DNA from: Limnephilus marmoratus
Taxonomy: Eukaryota; Arthropoda; Insecta; Trichoptera; Limnephilidae
DNA: 64,000 bases
Assembly: GCA_917880885.1 (NCBI GenBank)
Contig: OU862934.1
Span: forward strand, 28,690,734-28,754,733
Direction of reading: 5' to 3'
The stretch's first letter is position 1. Each line of letters opens with the position of its first letter. Shown here in pieces: positions 9,901-19,547 of the stretch. The notes beneath the pieces were generated by a model. That model was not told the origin of the DNA. It saw only the letters and a list, made by a program, of their open reading frames with translations, and did not search any database. A program made the translations under genes and the position numbers.

Positions 9901-12172
9901 AGTGGATCAAGCTGTACATCCCTATCAATTGTCCATAGAAATACATGACAAGAATATGCTGTCAGTCGTGCAGAAAATTTTTACCTGCCAAATTTCCTAC
10001 GGGCGGCTCGACCGCACTCGACATTGTTAATTTTTATTAAATATTTTTATATGAAATGATAAAAAAGTGAGGTGACAAAAGTGTTTATTATACATTTATA
10101 CAATAGATTAAGTATTGTTGTTTACATAATCTGTGATTTTAGTACTGTTTTCACATAAAAACATCACCTGAGTCATTTTTACCTATTTTTAATGTTTGCA
10201 TTCTAAATTTTAATATTTACAAAAATGTTAATATTTATTTGTAATATAACAATTTGAAAGCTTATTTTGTAACCTTTCTAAAACAGTTTTTACTATTCGG
10301 CTACATTCAGAAATGTTTAATTTATAGAGCTTTAATTGTGAAGCGATAATAACACAAAGTTTTCGTAAAATGTCATTTCGTTTGAGACATTATAAGTGCA
10401 TATTGGCGTTTTTCGGAGGGGTTAAGTACGCATATCAGAAACTAAACTCAGATAATTTAATAGTACACAACTGCTAACCCTGTACAAATCGCAAGTGTGC
10501 CCCACGGTTGAATTTGTTAGCCAAAATTCTTGAAAAGTACCCTCGGCTCTGTGCAGAAACGGGCGGTCCGTTTGATAGATTCTCCTATCTTAACAAACAG
10601 TTTGCAATCTTTAGAGCACAGGCTCAACTGCTCGGCTGTGGAACGATTTGCCGGCCTCTGTGTTTCCTTCCCCCTACAACACGGGTCCAATATGGTTCCA
10701 ATAATTCTGTATTTATTCCAGGAATTAAATGGAAGTGAAATAGCAAAGGATTCCAGAAGAGGAGCAGAATACGACTATTTGAAGAAATACGGTAAAGAAT
10801 GGAAGAAACTAGAAACGGAAAAAGCAGATTTGAAAGAATTCCTTCTGCAGAATTCCAGATTCCAACATCTTATAGAAAGTAAGTATTTAAGCAGCTACCA
10901 ATGTATCTTATGACAGTTGCAAAGTCATATTACAAACAAACATACATCAGGGCGACCTCCGTGGCTGAGCGATTAAGATCCTTGTCTCTGGATAACAAAG
11001 GTTACTAGTTTGAGACTCGGTGCGTGCAGATAAACGTTATTTAATTTATATTTATTATGCTATTTAACTTACAGGGTGTTAAGAGACGTATGTGATGTAC
11101 TTTTAACCAGTGATTCCTGACCTTATTTTGAGTTAAAAAAATGTTTTATATAAATATAAGGAATACAGAAAACGCTACCTTCATACTTTTATGTTTAACC
11201 CTTCAGCAACGTAAGCAAGTATACTCGTTAAAATAACGATAGCAGTCAAGTACAATAAGCGAGTTTACTCGTCAACGCGTGTGTCTCCATAGAAACCGTT
11301 ATAACTCCGTTATTGTTTTAGTTACATCCGTAAAATAAAAAGTGAAAGGTCGATAGTGAATCATGCTGCACATCTCTATTCAAGTTGTCCATAGAAATAC
11401 CTAAAAAGAACATTCTGTCAGACGCGCAGTCTGACAGATAATTTATCCCGCCAAATTTCCCACAGGCGGGTCGCCCGCTCCCGACATTGTTAATTTTTAT
11501 TAAACATTTTGAAAGTGACATCAATTGGCCTCCTTGTAGTCCTGATTTAACCTTTATGGACGTTTTCCTACGGGGTTATCTCAAATCTAAAGTGTACGCC
11601 GAAAAACCGACTTCCCTGGCACAATTAAAAGAAAATATCCCTCACGAAATAGCAGCCACCATGCAGCCTACCTGCCGAGCCGTCATAGGAAATTTTACTA
11701 TTCAATTAAATGAATGCCGCGAACGCGAGGGCTTACATTTGGACGATATTATTTTTGAAAAATAAATTCCCAAATTGTATATTTTAATATTGAATATGAA
11801 CTTTCTTTTGAGACGCCTTGTATTGTTTTACTTTCAGAATACGGCCTACCAGACGACAGCCTCCTAGACACGAAGCCCGAATCTAACATCATCACCACAA
11901 AGCTTATCCAGATAACACTGAAGGACGTGAAATCTGGCAAGAGCGTCCAGAAGAAACTCCCGTCCACGATGAGCGTGCAGAAACTGTCGGCTCTGGCACG
12001 ACGGCTATTTGCAACGCAGCACCGGGGCGCCCAACTGCTAGAACCTAGTCTCTACTGCCTCTGCACCAGCAAGAGTGACTCGAAAGAGATGACGGTGTGT
12101 CTCGACAATCAGCTAAAAGAGCTGGATTATTTCTCTGTAGCTGACGGCGATACTGTTCTTGTGAAATGGTGA
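3973..12172 (+). CDS. TBCE: Tubulin folding cofactor E (tubulin-specific chaperone E), 3' five exons
   Basis: Exons: 3973-4152, 7993-8419, 9322-9453, 10722-10878 and 11838-12172 (stop TGA); all have GT-AG borders and matching phases (2, 0, 0, 1). About 409 residues are encoded here. Exons 1-3 give leucine-rich repeats (LRQLDLSKNLL, LPLLEKLDLR, LTQLVLDGNPL, SLEELHLKYNLI). Exon 4 contains RRGAEYDYLKKYGKEW, typical of the region after the LRRs. The last exon gives the ubiquitin-like domain ending in DGDTVLVKW. TBCE with cofactors A-D assembles alpha/beta-tubulin dimers in the cytosol; it binds alpha-tubulin. The family is about 520 residues, so some 120, including CAP-Gly, are missing to the left. 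Introns are filled with transposons, but the exons are intact. Confidence 0.95.
4614..4696 (-). repeat. Short tandem repeat at the LINE 3' end
   Basis: Three copies of a unit containing AAATCAGATGAAACCAACAT, two adjacent and one after a 9-bp spacer, lie between the LINE stop codon and its A/T-rich terminus. Short repeated tails are usual for CR1-like LINEs. Confidence 0.8.
4737..6926 (-). CDS. LINE reverse transcriptase, 729 codons, uninterrupted
   Basis: Starts with ATG at 6926. Reverse-transcriptase motifs in order: PIHKSGDKNNITNYRPIS (about residue 285), TDFSKAFDKI (about 365), GIPQGSHLRPLLFILYINDI (about 430) and the catalytic FADDIKIY (about 460). A C-terminal LINE domain follows (RDLGIIMDSGMSFRSHI, IWNPQYKVNIERLERIQKNF). 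The usual G of QGS.LGPLLF is R here. The frame is open over 2.2 kb, so the insertion is recent compared with the other LINE pieces. Without an apurinic endonuclease domain it is not likely to move by itself. It is an element gene and not part of TBCE. Confidence 0.9.
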   Translation of the reverse strand: MLYRALDIELSPVIKPSPLVPSRIVKMFHRGDYEQIINELSIINWEHEFQNMDTEGAVLNFYNIINDLIRKHIPEKKIYVNLERFPPWYTSPLIKIVKEKLKYHKKWKKYKNLADYQSFSVLRNCQKKISLECYDNYIRTAEESIKKCSKRFWSFVKSKQLSSDLPNQMYLGDISCTDGQSICDNFSDYFRSVFVENPNPSLDPINSDNNVDNSYLHIHTINFNQSHVLNYLKKLDPNKSAGSDLIPSIFYVKCRDQLAYPISMLFKMSFEEGNFPNVWKQALITPIHKSGDKNNITNYRPISKLPIISKIMENMVLDQLFPAVQTTISKNQHGFFRKRSVETNLLEYTDFIFNSMGSKTQIDSIYTDFSKAFDKINIKLLLKKLLKIGISGDLLRWIKSYVTNRSQAVRAKGFSSRFYNIPSGIPQGSHLRPLLFILYINDIDSCFKNSKIQIFADDIKIYKKVININDSLELQEDINRLGLYCANNQLYLNLEKCNTISFTKSTNPLTFPYKINGVELKRCSEVRDLGIIMDSGMSFRSHINSICDRAYKLLGFIVRVTKPFRSPHVIKILYFSFVRSILEFGSVIWNPQYKVNIERLERIQKNFLKYLDFKSFRISEHVKDSLAFHKITSLEERRNISDQKFLYKIINNAVGSNYLLENIHFHCPIRNTRTNKLFHIPQSKTNYSQHTFLKRTCTKYNNILSDADIFHLSSVQFTKYVTEKIKTDC
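7012..7170 (-). pseudogene. piggyBac transposase C-terminal cysteine finger (fragment)
   Basis: Minus-strand translation gives a cysteine-rich block with CLFCPKSKDRKSGTRC followed by EKCKSFICLEH and a stop at 7012-7014. This Cys-Cys...Cys-Cys...Cys-His layout ends many piggyBac transposases. Upstream of about 7170 the coding sequence is lost, next to the inserted RTE-type tail. Confidence 0.85.
7195..7435 (-). mobile_element. RTE-type LINE 3' fragment
   Basis: Minus-strand translation shows NGRRSRGRPRKTWHDQV, then MNVSEAKSVCQDRVVWQSV, the usual end of an RTE-like reverse transcriptase ORF. It ends in a GTTA-repeat tail (the AACT repeats near 7205). It is inserted in the piggyBac element. Confidence 0.8.
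8490..9120 (+). mobile_element. LINE C-terminal fragment in TBCE intron 2
   Basis: Plus-strand reverse-transcriptase tail: IRDLGVIFDEKLTF near 8590, LYTSLVRSQVEYNSPIW near 8730, IERVQHKFLRFINF near 8795, and YIPTRNTRQ near 8975. Stops near 8640 and a frame change near 8900 show that it is dead. Confidence 0.8.
9086..9185. repeat. Fragment of the hairpin-tailed SINE family
   Basis: The runs GCCAAGACCCAGACAAACCT and ATGAATGGTTCCTGGGGC match the head of the complete SINE copies at 32731-33190 and 57869-58240, with an internal deletion between them. Confidence 0.65.
9750..10050 (+). repeat. 300-bp repeat R2, copy 1 (TBCE intron 3)
   Basis: Matches copy 2 at 11205-11510 in the same orientation: CGATAGCAGTCAAGTACAAT, GTGTGTCTCCATAGAAA, CATTGTTAATTTTTATTAAA. 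The two copies flank TBCE exon 10722-10878. No coding content. Followed at 10240-10320 by an inverse fragment of repeat R1. Confidence 0.8.
10508..10715 (+). mobile_element. LINE family B fragment against a TBCE splice acceptor
   Basis: Plus-strand translation gives KRAVRLIDSPILTNSLQSLE, then after an internal deletion the AVERFAGLCVSFP region, as in the copy at 302-780. It ends only about 10-20 bases before the AG at 10720-10721, so it supplies much of the 3' end of intron 3. Confidence 0.75.
10950..11040 (+). repeat. tRNA-like SINE head
   Basis: The run GACCTCCGTGGCTGAGCGAT has the layout of a polymerase III A box and GGTTACTAGTTTGAGAC that of a degenerate B box. It resembles tRNA-derived SINE heads, not a working tRNA gene: no cloverleaf acceptor stem closes. 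Confidence 0.5.
11072..11160 (+). repeat. Left end of the CAGRGTG transposon family
   Basis: Matches the left arm of the complete short element at 58390-58680: CAGGGTGTTAAGAGACG, then TTTTAACCAGTGATTCCTGA. Only one end is seen here, followed by repeat R2 copy 2. Confidence 0.55.
11205..11510 (+). repeat. 300-bp repeat R2, copy 2 (TBCE intron 4)
   Basis: The same sequence as 9750-10050 with moderate divergence. It is followed directly by the mariner-like transposase tail, so R2 may be a non-coding part of that or of another element. Confidence 0.8.
11487..11820 (+). pseudogene. mariner/Tc1-like transposase C-terminus
   Basis: Encodes INWPPCSPDLTFMDVFLRGY (the SPDL motif carries the last catalytic Asp of this superfamily) and ends NECREREGLHLDDIIFEK, stop at 11763-11765. 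A putative terminal repeat follows and ends at 11820 next to TA (11821-11822), only 13 bases before the AG of the last TBCE intron. The N-terminal two thirds are missing. Confidence 0.8.
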
Positions 12173-12651
12173 AATTTTTAAATTATGAATGATCGAATTT
12201 TTTTTATTTATTTTTTAATAACAATAATTGCACACAGTATGCACTGGAGATATAAACAGATAAAAAGTGTGTTTGTACGCCTGAATCAACCTCATTTTTT
12301 TGTTTTATTTTATTGTTATGTTTCACTTCACAGTCTGTACCCGCCGGTGTTATGGCAATATGCCGTATTTATAGATACAGTATTTTGGCTTTACAGCGCT
12401 GCAAGGTACATCATATGAATTTAATTTTATTTCTTCAATAATTGCAAATTCACTTTGTGGTGTCATTTGAATAAATGAAAACAATTCACTTTATATAATA
12501 ATTAATGCTTTTAAATAATATTATACTGAATTTGCCAACCACATTTTGGAAACAAATCATTCTTTTGATGTAAATAAAGGGTTCAAAATTATTAAATACA
12601 AATGGGTTTACAATTATTAGATAACTTACAAATTAGAAAAAAGTGTTAATA
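12173..12651 (+). other. TBCE 3' flank with possible poly(A) signals
   Basis: No exon or element recognised. AATAAA occurs near 12470 and 12573, both plausible poly(A) signals for TBCE; the first gives a 3' UTR of about 0.3 kb. Confidence 0.4.
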
Positions 12652-13414
12652 CCGTACAATCTCACTAATCCGGCACTTCAATAGACCGATACGTCCAATA
12701 ATCCGGCACCCTCCGCCGGCGCCTCCCTCGCCCCTCTACGCCTATGCGCTCCATCGCCGCGTCATCGTCTAGCAGTCTAACCTCAAACTTTATCTCATGT
12801 GCACATGTGTACGTATTGACTCCAGATACTAATATCTACAGTCTGTATGTCTGACGAATATCTACAGCTCATATGTTGAACTAATATCTACGAACTTCAG
12901 AGTGTTGACTAATATCTACAGAGCGTAGGTTGAACTAATATCTACAGAGCGTAGGTTGGACTTATCAGCTAAAGGTGTCCAATAGTCCAATATTAGGGAT
13001 TTTTACGTACATACTTACACGAATTAAGTTTTTTAAACTGCATACGCAATATTACGTTATTCCAATATGCTATACATAATTGCAAATCCAACCTCTGCCA
13101 GCGCTGTAGATATTCGTCAACACTTTGGTTCCCATAGATATTAGTCAACAGTTTGAGCTGTAGATATTCGTCAACACTTTGGTTCTCATAGATATTAATT
13201 CGATTTTTTCAGTTTTTGGAATTCCTGTAGATATTAGTAGACGCCTCCGTACGTATTTACCTGTTGTTTTGAAGTGTGAATAGTGTGTAAATTCTCTTTA
13301 TGAAATGCTTTGTTTTATTTATTATGTTTTTTTCTCTATGATCCAATAATCTGAACATTCAATAATCTGGCACCCTCTGGTTTTTAATAGTGCCGGATTA
13401 GTGAGATTGTACTG
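12652..13414. mobile_element. Tigger/pogo-like non-autonomous element, copy 1
   Basis: Ends are inverted repeats of about 24 bp (GTACAATCTCACTAATCCGG at left; its complement at right), flanked by TA on both sides. The inner motif AATAATCCGGCACC also recurs inverted. No transposase is present. It is split by a 432-bp insertion at 12818-13249. A second copy lies at 21911-23540. Confidence 0.85.
12818..13249. mobile_element. 432-bp element of the ATCTACAG family, copy 1
   Basis: Flanked by the 8-bp duplication TACGTATT (12810-12817 and 13250-13257). The Tigger copy at 21911 has a single uninterrupted TACGTATT at the same place, so the empty site is known. The left half repeats AATATCTACAG about five times and the right half carries its complement about four times. 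Copy 2 is at 44973-45403. Confidence 0.85.
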
Positions 13415-13564
13415 TATAGATTAACTATTAATCACAAAATAATAAAAATAAAGCCATCTCATAAATTTATTTTCATCATAATGCCTGTATGTATTTATAA
13501 TAATTTATTTTAGTAGTTTTAGACTTCTTGGTTACTCTGTGATTATTTTGTGTTAATTTATAAA

Positions 13565-13860
13565 AGTTTTTGAAGTGAAAACTTGTTTAGCAACGTTGTA
13601 ATTTGAAACTCGATGAAACGGAAACAAGCGACACTAAAAAGAGATAAAATAATATACATACATCTATAGGATTTGGCCTGCGAGAGAATGAGATAGACTA
13701 TCAGTGTCCTTTTTGTGCGGTGCTTCATAGAATAAAATAATTTTTCAACCTGGTAACAATGTTATAATAAATAAACCCTACAATTATCCTACTCCTGATT
13801 TGTCTCATTCTCTCCAAGTTTAATTTTCTGAAGATTTCGCTTCTACCGCATGTGTACTGC
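13565..13860. repeat. GAAGTGAAAC repeat family R3, single copy
   Basis: Shares GAAACTCGATGAAACGG, GACACTAAAAAGAGA, CATCTATAGGATTT and GAGAGAATGAGATA (inverse sense) with the tandem array at 51789-52760. Further partial copies lie at 17570-17665 and 42190-42320. Confidence 0.65.
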
Positions 13861-14104
13861 ACATATGATTTTTTTAATTTTTATATGTAAATGCAATTAT
13901 TACCTATTCTAAAATAATGTTTATTTTATATATAATTGTTTTTTGTACTATCTTTAACTAATAAATCACCACTCTTCGTAATTTTTTTTGTCTATAGACA
14001 TTTATTTGTCTATACTGGTTTTTCTATTGTTATTTTTAATTTTATTCTGACAGAAACATTTGGTTACGGAACATGTTGCTAATTTTGATTAAATAAGTGG
14101 TGTA

Positions 14105-14236
14105 TATGTCGCAGGCAAATCGTAAAATCAGGCCGATCATGATGCACCTGAGGCACTTCACGATCTGTCACCAGGCACTTCATGAAGTAGCTAGGCGCAT
14201 CATGATCTGCCTGATTTTACGATCGGCCTACGACAT
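14105..14236. mobile_element. 132-bp palindromic MITE
   Basis: Nearly the whole element is an imperfect palindrome: the left arm ATGTCGCAGGCAAATCG and TAAAATCAGGC pairs with TGATTTTACGATCGGCCTA on the right. The centre repeats GGCACTTCA twice and its complement once. No coding content. Confidence 0.7.
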
Positions 14237-14254
14237 CTACAAAGTGATTTGTTT

Positions 14255-14600
14255 TTATTTAATTAAAATGATGACACAAAGTGAATCTGCAATCATTGAA
14301 GAAGAAATTAATTTTATTTGTTTATTGTGGTTGCTTCCCAAGGAATTGACGATGGCACAATGCTCTAACTGCAAAAAGAACATTTCTGCCTTCAAAGCTG
14401 CCTTCAAGCATGCTCCATTGAAATATCTGTAGAACAGATTCAGCATGCCTGCTTTGCGTCTGCGCATTATAGATGACAATCAATCTGTTTTGTCAATCAG
14501 ACGGACCGCCCTCCTTTGCACAGAACCAAACAAGTTTATCAGGTATTTTGTGGTTCCAACTCAGAGGTGGCTTACAAAGGTGACTCAGAGCTACTTACTT
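14255..14600 (-). mobile_element. LINE family B fragment
   Basis: Minus-strand translation near 14440-14400 gives AGMLNLFYRYFNGAC, matching the copy at 302-780 (VGMLSLFYRYYNGRC). The rest is decayed. A piece of the hairpin-tailed 3' end appears at 14800-14890 (CCTATGTCATCGTTGGGGAT). Confidence 0.65.
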
Positions 14601-14890
14601 CTGGCGTATTAAGCAAACATTGAAATTCTTCCTTGAACAGATAATCAATTTGGTTGACCTCTCTAGGGCCCAGGAGTCCAATGGTCTTATATAAATTGAC
14701 GACATCAGTTGTCTATAAAATCAGTCTATTCAATGGATAGAAATGATCTAAGATCTTTGAACCAAAGTGAGATAAAATTGACCTTACTTCGGACACACGG
14801 ACACACTTTTTGGCTTGTGTAAGTGACCTGAAGGAAATCGTTTCCCTCTTGGCCTATGTCATCGTTGGGGATGCTGTGTGGAGCATGTGT

Positions 14891-14945
14891 GGGTATCTCT
14901 TCAAGACCCACGTTCACACAAAACGTGGGACTTGAAGAGATACCC
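14891..14945. other. 24-bp-stem hairpin derived from LINE B
   Basis: The arms 14891-14914 and 14922-14945 are complementary over 24 positions with one A-A mismatch and a 7-base loop. The arm contains CTCTTCAAGACCCACGTT, similar to LINE B sequence near 425-450, so it looks like an inverted duplication within a LINE tail. Confidence 0.75.
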
Positions 14946-14954
14946 ATTTAAATT

Positions 14955-15410
14955 GAATATTTCTGAATGTATACGAAAACTAAAAACTGTCTTTCTAAGG
15001 TGATGAAATACGCTTTCCAATTTTATTATTAGAAATAAATGTATAATTTTTGAAATATAAAAATTTTATGCACACATAAAAAAGTTTAAAAAATGGCACA
15101 CATTACGTAACTTCTAACTAAAATTACTGATAATGAAAACAGAAAAACACTCATATTTACATAAAATAAATTAATTAAAAATTCACACGGTTTTATAAAT
15201 TTTCCTCAAATTGGAGTTGTAAACTTTGGTTTTGTAGATTTTATCGAAAATAAAGCGTGGTGTTTTCTCTTTCTAACACTGTTTTTAATCATATTTCTCA
15301 CCATGACAGTTAGGGAGATGCAGCATTTTTTATGGGACCTATGTGAGCTGTTCCCAAAAGCGAACAAATTAGCTTGAGAGGTTAAAGTCAGATTCACATG
15401 GGTCGATATA
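14955..15410 (+). repeat. Dispersed repeat R1, complete copy
   Basis: Reference copy of a family also at 20570-20643 + 23632-24050, 3365-3850, 10240-10320 (inverse) and 32165-32280 (inverse). Landmarks in order: CGAAAACTAAAAACTG, GGTGATGAAATACGCTTT, TAAAGCGTGGTGTTTTCT, TCTCACCATGACAGT. No coding content; element class unknown. Confidence 0.75.
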
Positions 15411-15470
15411 TTGCTAAGAATTTAGTCAGTGCATAGATCAAATTGTATGCCTGTAGTAACAAAACCTCTG

Positions 15471-16576
15471 GGCCGTCTGTTTCAATGCTCGCTAAAGTAA
15501 AAGTAAAACAAAACGCCGTTACTATAGTTAAATTTCAGCAAAATGCGTTTTTCAATCAATTTGACTGATTGTTTTACGTCACTTTTAACTTTTGTACATA
15601 CTTTCCGAAAACCGATAGTTACTCTAGAGTTACTCCGCCATATTGGCATATTTGACAGTTCTGGTCGAAGTAACGTACGGAAATGGGTATTTCAACATTG
15701 ATTACTAATAATGGTAATCAGTAATCATGATAAATATTATAGAAGAGGATGATAATGACGATGAATTCCTCATCCAATATGTCTTGCAGCGAAAACCAAA
15801 ACATTTCGTCCCTGCGTCAATAATATGGTTATCTGGGATGATCTCGACTTTTTGGCGTGGCACTGCATGTCGAAAAAATCTTGCTGTTGAACAGAATCAA
15901 TTCTTTTATCGACATATTTAGCGTTACCTTTTAAAGACAAGCTCTATTAATGGATGTATCGCAAATTGTACAAGATCTTCAAATCAATATACCTATTGTA
16001 TTATAAACATTACAAAAATATAACATGAGTAGTAGGTTAGACTCGTTTCGTATATCGACATTAGCGAGTGAAGCTGCCTTTAAAAGACAAGCTCTATTAA
16101 TATCGCTAGTATAGTTTATACACTACTTACGTTGAATGTTTAAGTTACAAACCATAAATAAATTGAATTGAAGATATCACAACTACTGGAAAGTAAATTA
16201 CATTCATATTGTACATTATATGTATTATAATAGGTCGTCATTTATTTGTAAATATTCATACAAATACTTTTATCGGAACAAAGCCGTCAGATCATCGTCA
16301 GATCCTACGACGTGAAACAAAATACAACCGGATATTTTGACAGTTGTTCTGATTTAGTTTACGGTGTTGCCGCATCAAAAAATATTTCGATGCATTTTGT
16401 CACGTAATTCTGACGAAAATTCTGCTTTTTAGACTGGCGACACTGACAACTATTACTTTAGCGAAAATACACTTGAAACAGCGCGCGGTCCTATTTAACA
16501 TCCTCGTTACTTTAACTGTCAGTTAAAATTTAACTTTAGGACACGATTTAACTTTCTGTTGAAACAGACGGCTCTG
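15471..16576. mobile_element. Candidate inverted-repeat element holding a LINE 3' tail
   Basis: The tips GGCCGTCTGTTTCAA (about 15472) and its complement TTGAAACAGACGGCTC (about 16559) are inverted, with TAAAGTAAA-like subterminal stretches. Inside, 15955-16180 matches the LINE 3' end also seen at 18330-18540 (AAGCTGCCTTTAAAAG, AATAAATTGAATTGAA). No target duplication could be fixed. Confidence 0.5.
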
Positions 16577-16856
16577 AGAAAGTAAATTTAACATTCTCGT
16601 AGGCTATGTTTAATCTATGATAATCATTCCTACCATCATTGTCATACCAGCAAGCAAGGATAGGCAGAGAGAATATAGCACCACACATTTGCACCGTCTC
16701 TAACATTCGGCTTAAAATATTAAAACTAATAAATTGTTTAATATTCTAACACATTGAAACCTTTATCCATAGCTTTTGAAGGGTGCTATTGAAAAAAACA
16801 ATGAATATGGCATAGAAAAAAATCTATATTCGTACTTAACCCTAGGTTCGTTTTTA

Positions 16857-16985
16857 GATTTTCACAGCCAAAAGTATTTTCGTTATTTGTTTTTGGGGTG
16901 TTATGCCATGTTGCGCTACCTCCTTTAGCCAACGCTGTCCGAAACGTGGCTAAAGAAGGAGGTAGCGCAACCGGCATAACCCTTA
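16857..16985. mobile_element. Fold-back MITE R4, compact copy
   Basis: The arms GGTTGCGCTACC-type (GTTATGCCATGTTGCGCTA; complement GCGCAACCGGCATAAC) fold on each other with only about 16 bases between them. A longer copy with the same arms, forced apart by an inserted LINE tail, is at 18207-18631; a single arm lies at 32685-32730. Confidence 0.65.
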
Positions 16986-18206
16986 AACTCTGTTTGGTTT
17001 TCGGAACAACTCATACAGGTAAATCCGATTGGAACTGGTTCCAAAAATAGCCGGTTCCTCGGATCCACTGACAGCTAGTCACCAGGATGAAGTAATCGCG
17101 ACAGGCAATGACGTCATATATAATATATCGACGTGTGGTATTATTATTCACAACTGCCATCATCACCAAAATAATCATTACAAATCCAATAGTACTTACG
17201 CCTGCCAGCTGACGCTCCTCAAGCTAGCTGTTAACATAAGTGGCGCCATCTTTTGGCATTGCTTTAATTCGATTCTATTACAAAAGTAGATTTATATACA
17301 AACTTCACGTACGAAAATGGTTTTGCGTAAGGCGCGGCATCAGAGTTGTATTCTTAGTAGGATTCTTAAATTTCAACCGTACAGTCGTTAGGCTATTAAT
17401 ACTATTTATGATACACAATTTATAATGTTTAGGAAAATGGAAAATACGTTCAATTATATTTTTAAGCTTCTAACAATGTCCATCTTTCTAAATTATCATA
17501 ATTATGTACGTTTGGGTGTGTCACGGGAATTCAAATGCACAATTGTCATTGAATAATGGCCGAACAACAACATTTTGTTTTTGAAGTGAAACTTCTTTAG
17601 CACCGTTGTGATTTGAAACTCAATGAAATGGAAGCAAGCGACACTAAAAAGAGACAAACACATACAATTGAGATAGCAATAAAATATTTATATATTTCAC
17701 GGGTACTGGTTTCCAACATAATACGATAAATCCACATTCCCACGTAAGTCTCCTTTGATCTAGTGGTATAAAGCGCCTGACGAACCTTAGCGGCCAGACA
17801 TTCAGCGGGCCAAGGATCGTATCTTACAAAATCCAAAAAAAAAAAATTGTAAGATCAATATCCAATCTTCAAACCACTCTAAAATTAACAGGCAAAGAAA
17901 ACACAAAAGAAAGCGACGTCTAGCGACTCCGAAGAAGAAAACACAAATACTAATAAGTTAACCAAATATATATGAAAAGATGCACTGGAATTCGGCGACA
18001 ATAATATTGAAAAAATCATCCTTCACATTGATAAAAAACAGCCTCGTAGTCTCCGCACTCTCGTCTACTTTAGTTTTCTGAATTACACACTCTGATTTTT
18101 TTATATTCGAACGCCATTCTTGGTTTATTTCAGCTTTTAACACCTTGAGCAATAGACATTTTCCGGCATTATCAAACAATAGTGACCAATGAAATGATTT
18201 TAGATT
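16986..18206. other. No gene recognised
   Basis: A partial copy of repeat R3 lies at 17570-17665 (GAAACTCAATGAAATGG, GACACTAAAAAGAGAC). No other coding or element signal was found on either strand. Confidence 0.4.
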
Positions 18207-18631
18207 TTCACAGCCAAAAGTATTTTCGTTATTTATTTTTGGGGTGTTATGCCGTGTTGCGCTACCTCCTTCTTTAGCCGACGTTTCGGACAGCATCAAT
18301 TAATTAAGTTGAAAGAAATCACACATCTGCCCTGATGATTAATTCGGATATCGACATATTTAGCGTCAGTGAAGCTGCCTTTAAAAGGCAAGCTCAATTG
18401 ATGCTCATATAGTTATTTTTTTGCTCATCATTTATATTTAATGTATTACTGTTACAAATGTATTTTAAAAACACATTAAAATTTTAAATTTTGTAATGTT
18501 TTTGAAAGAATAAATAAATTGAATTGAATGATGGACACTGTAAAGCTGTCCGAAACGTTGGCTAAAGAAGGAGGTAGCACAAAACGGCATAACACCCCAA
18601 AAATAAATAACGAAAATAGTGGGCAATGTTT
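18207..18631. mobile_element. Fold-back MITE R4 split by a LINE 3' tail
   Basis: Inverted arms of about 85 bp: 18207-18292 and 18546-18631 (AAAAGTATTTTCGTTATTTA; GGGGTGTTATGCCGTG; CTACCTCCTTCTTTAGCC). Between them 18330-18540 is a LINE 3' end ending AATAAATTGAATTGAA, as at 15955-16180. Confidence 0.65.
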
Positions 18632-19547
18632 CATTTGGATTTCTCCAAACCTCTCACCCGTTCAGTAATATTAATTTATGCTTTTGTATTATTTTATGTT
18701 AATATTTTTTATGTAACAAGATTTGGGCTAAGATAGGCAAATAAAACATCCACTGAAATAAAAAAAAGTATTTTATTAATTCCTTTTCTGATCCAAGTCC
18801 ATCTTTGTATAACACTTTTTTGTAGAAAAAAATTAAAAGAAAATAAATTGATATGTTACCATATCATAAAATGATTTTTACAATGTCTCAAAATGACCCC
18901 TGTGGAAGAGTGGTGAACCCTTTTGCTCTGAATCCAGAGGTGTTGGGTTTATACATAGTGTATTTATACCTCATTCCAGAGTAGAAGATACTCTCAGTAT
19001 CGCTCTGGGGAAATTCCACCATACAAAATCATAACGTTTTTTTAAATGATTTCCAAAAGGAGGAGGTTCTCAATTCGACTGTATTTTTTTTTTTATGTTT
19101 GTTACCTCAGAACTATCGACTGGGTGAACCGATATTGATGATTCTTTTTTTATTTGAAAGCTGGTGCTTTCCGTGTGGTCCCATTTCAATTTGGTCCAGT
19201 TCTGACAATGGCATCCATGAGAAAACCATTTTCATTTAAGTATGTGCGCGACAAATGGATGAATAACTCAATATCACGCCAACCAATTTCAATGATTCTT
19301 TTTTTATTCGAAAGGATGTACTTCAAAGGTAGTTTGATGAGAGTTTGGTTAGGTTCTGATTATGGGATCCATGACAAAGTAAAGGAACTCTTCAATTCTT
19401 AGGAGCAAATTAACGATACTCGGCCGAATCTTTTATATGCTATCCGGATCTCTGAGTCACCTACCGTAACGTCGTTATGTTCAAGTAATGTCTGTCTCAT
19501 TTGAGCAGCACGTTTAGTAGGTCATCACTTTAACCACTCTAGACAAT
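18632..19547. other. 3' flank of the 11-finger gene; no second gene seen
   Basis: Lies downstream of the stop codon of the minus-strand zinc-finger gene and probably holds its 3' UTR. A weak tRNA-like stretch occurs at about 18900-18965 (GAAGAGTGGTGAACCC; GGTGTTGGGTTTATAC). The open frame at 19154-19402 has no recognisable motif. Confidence 0.35.
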
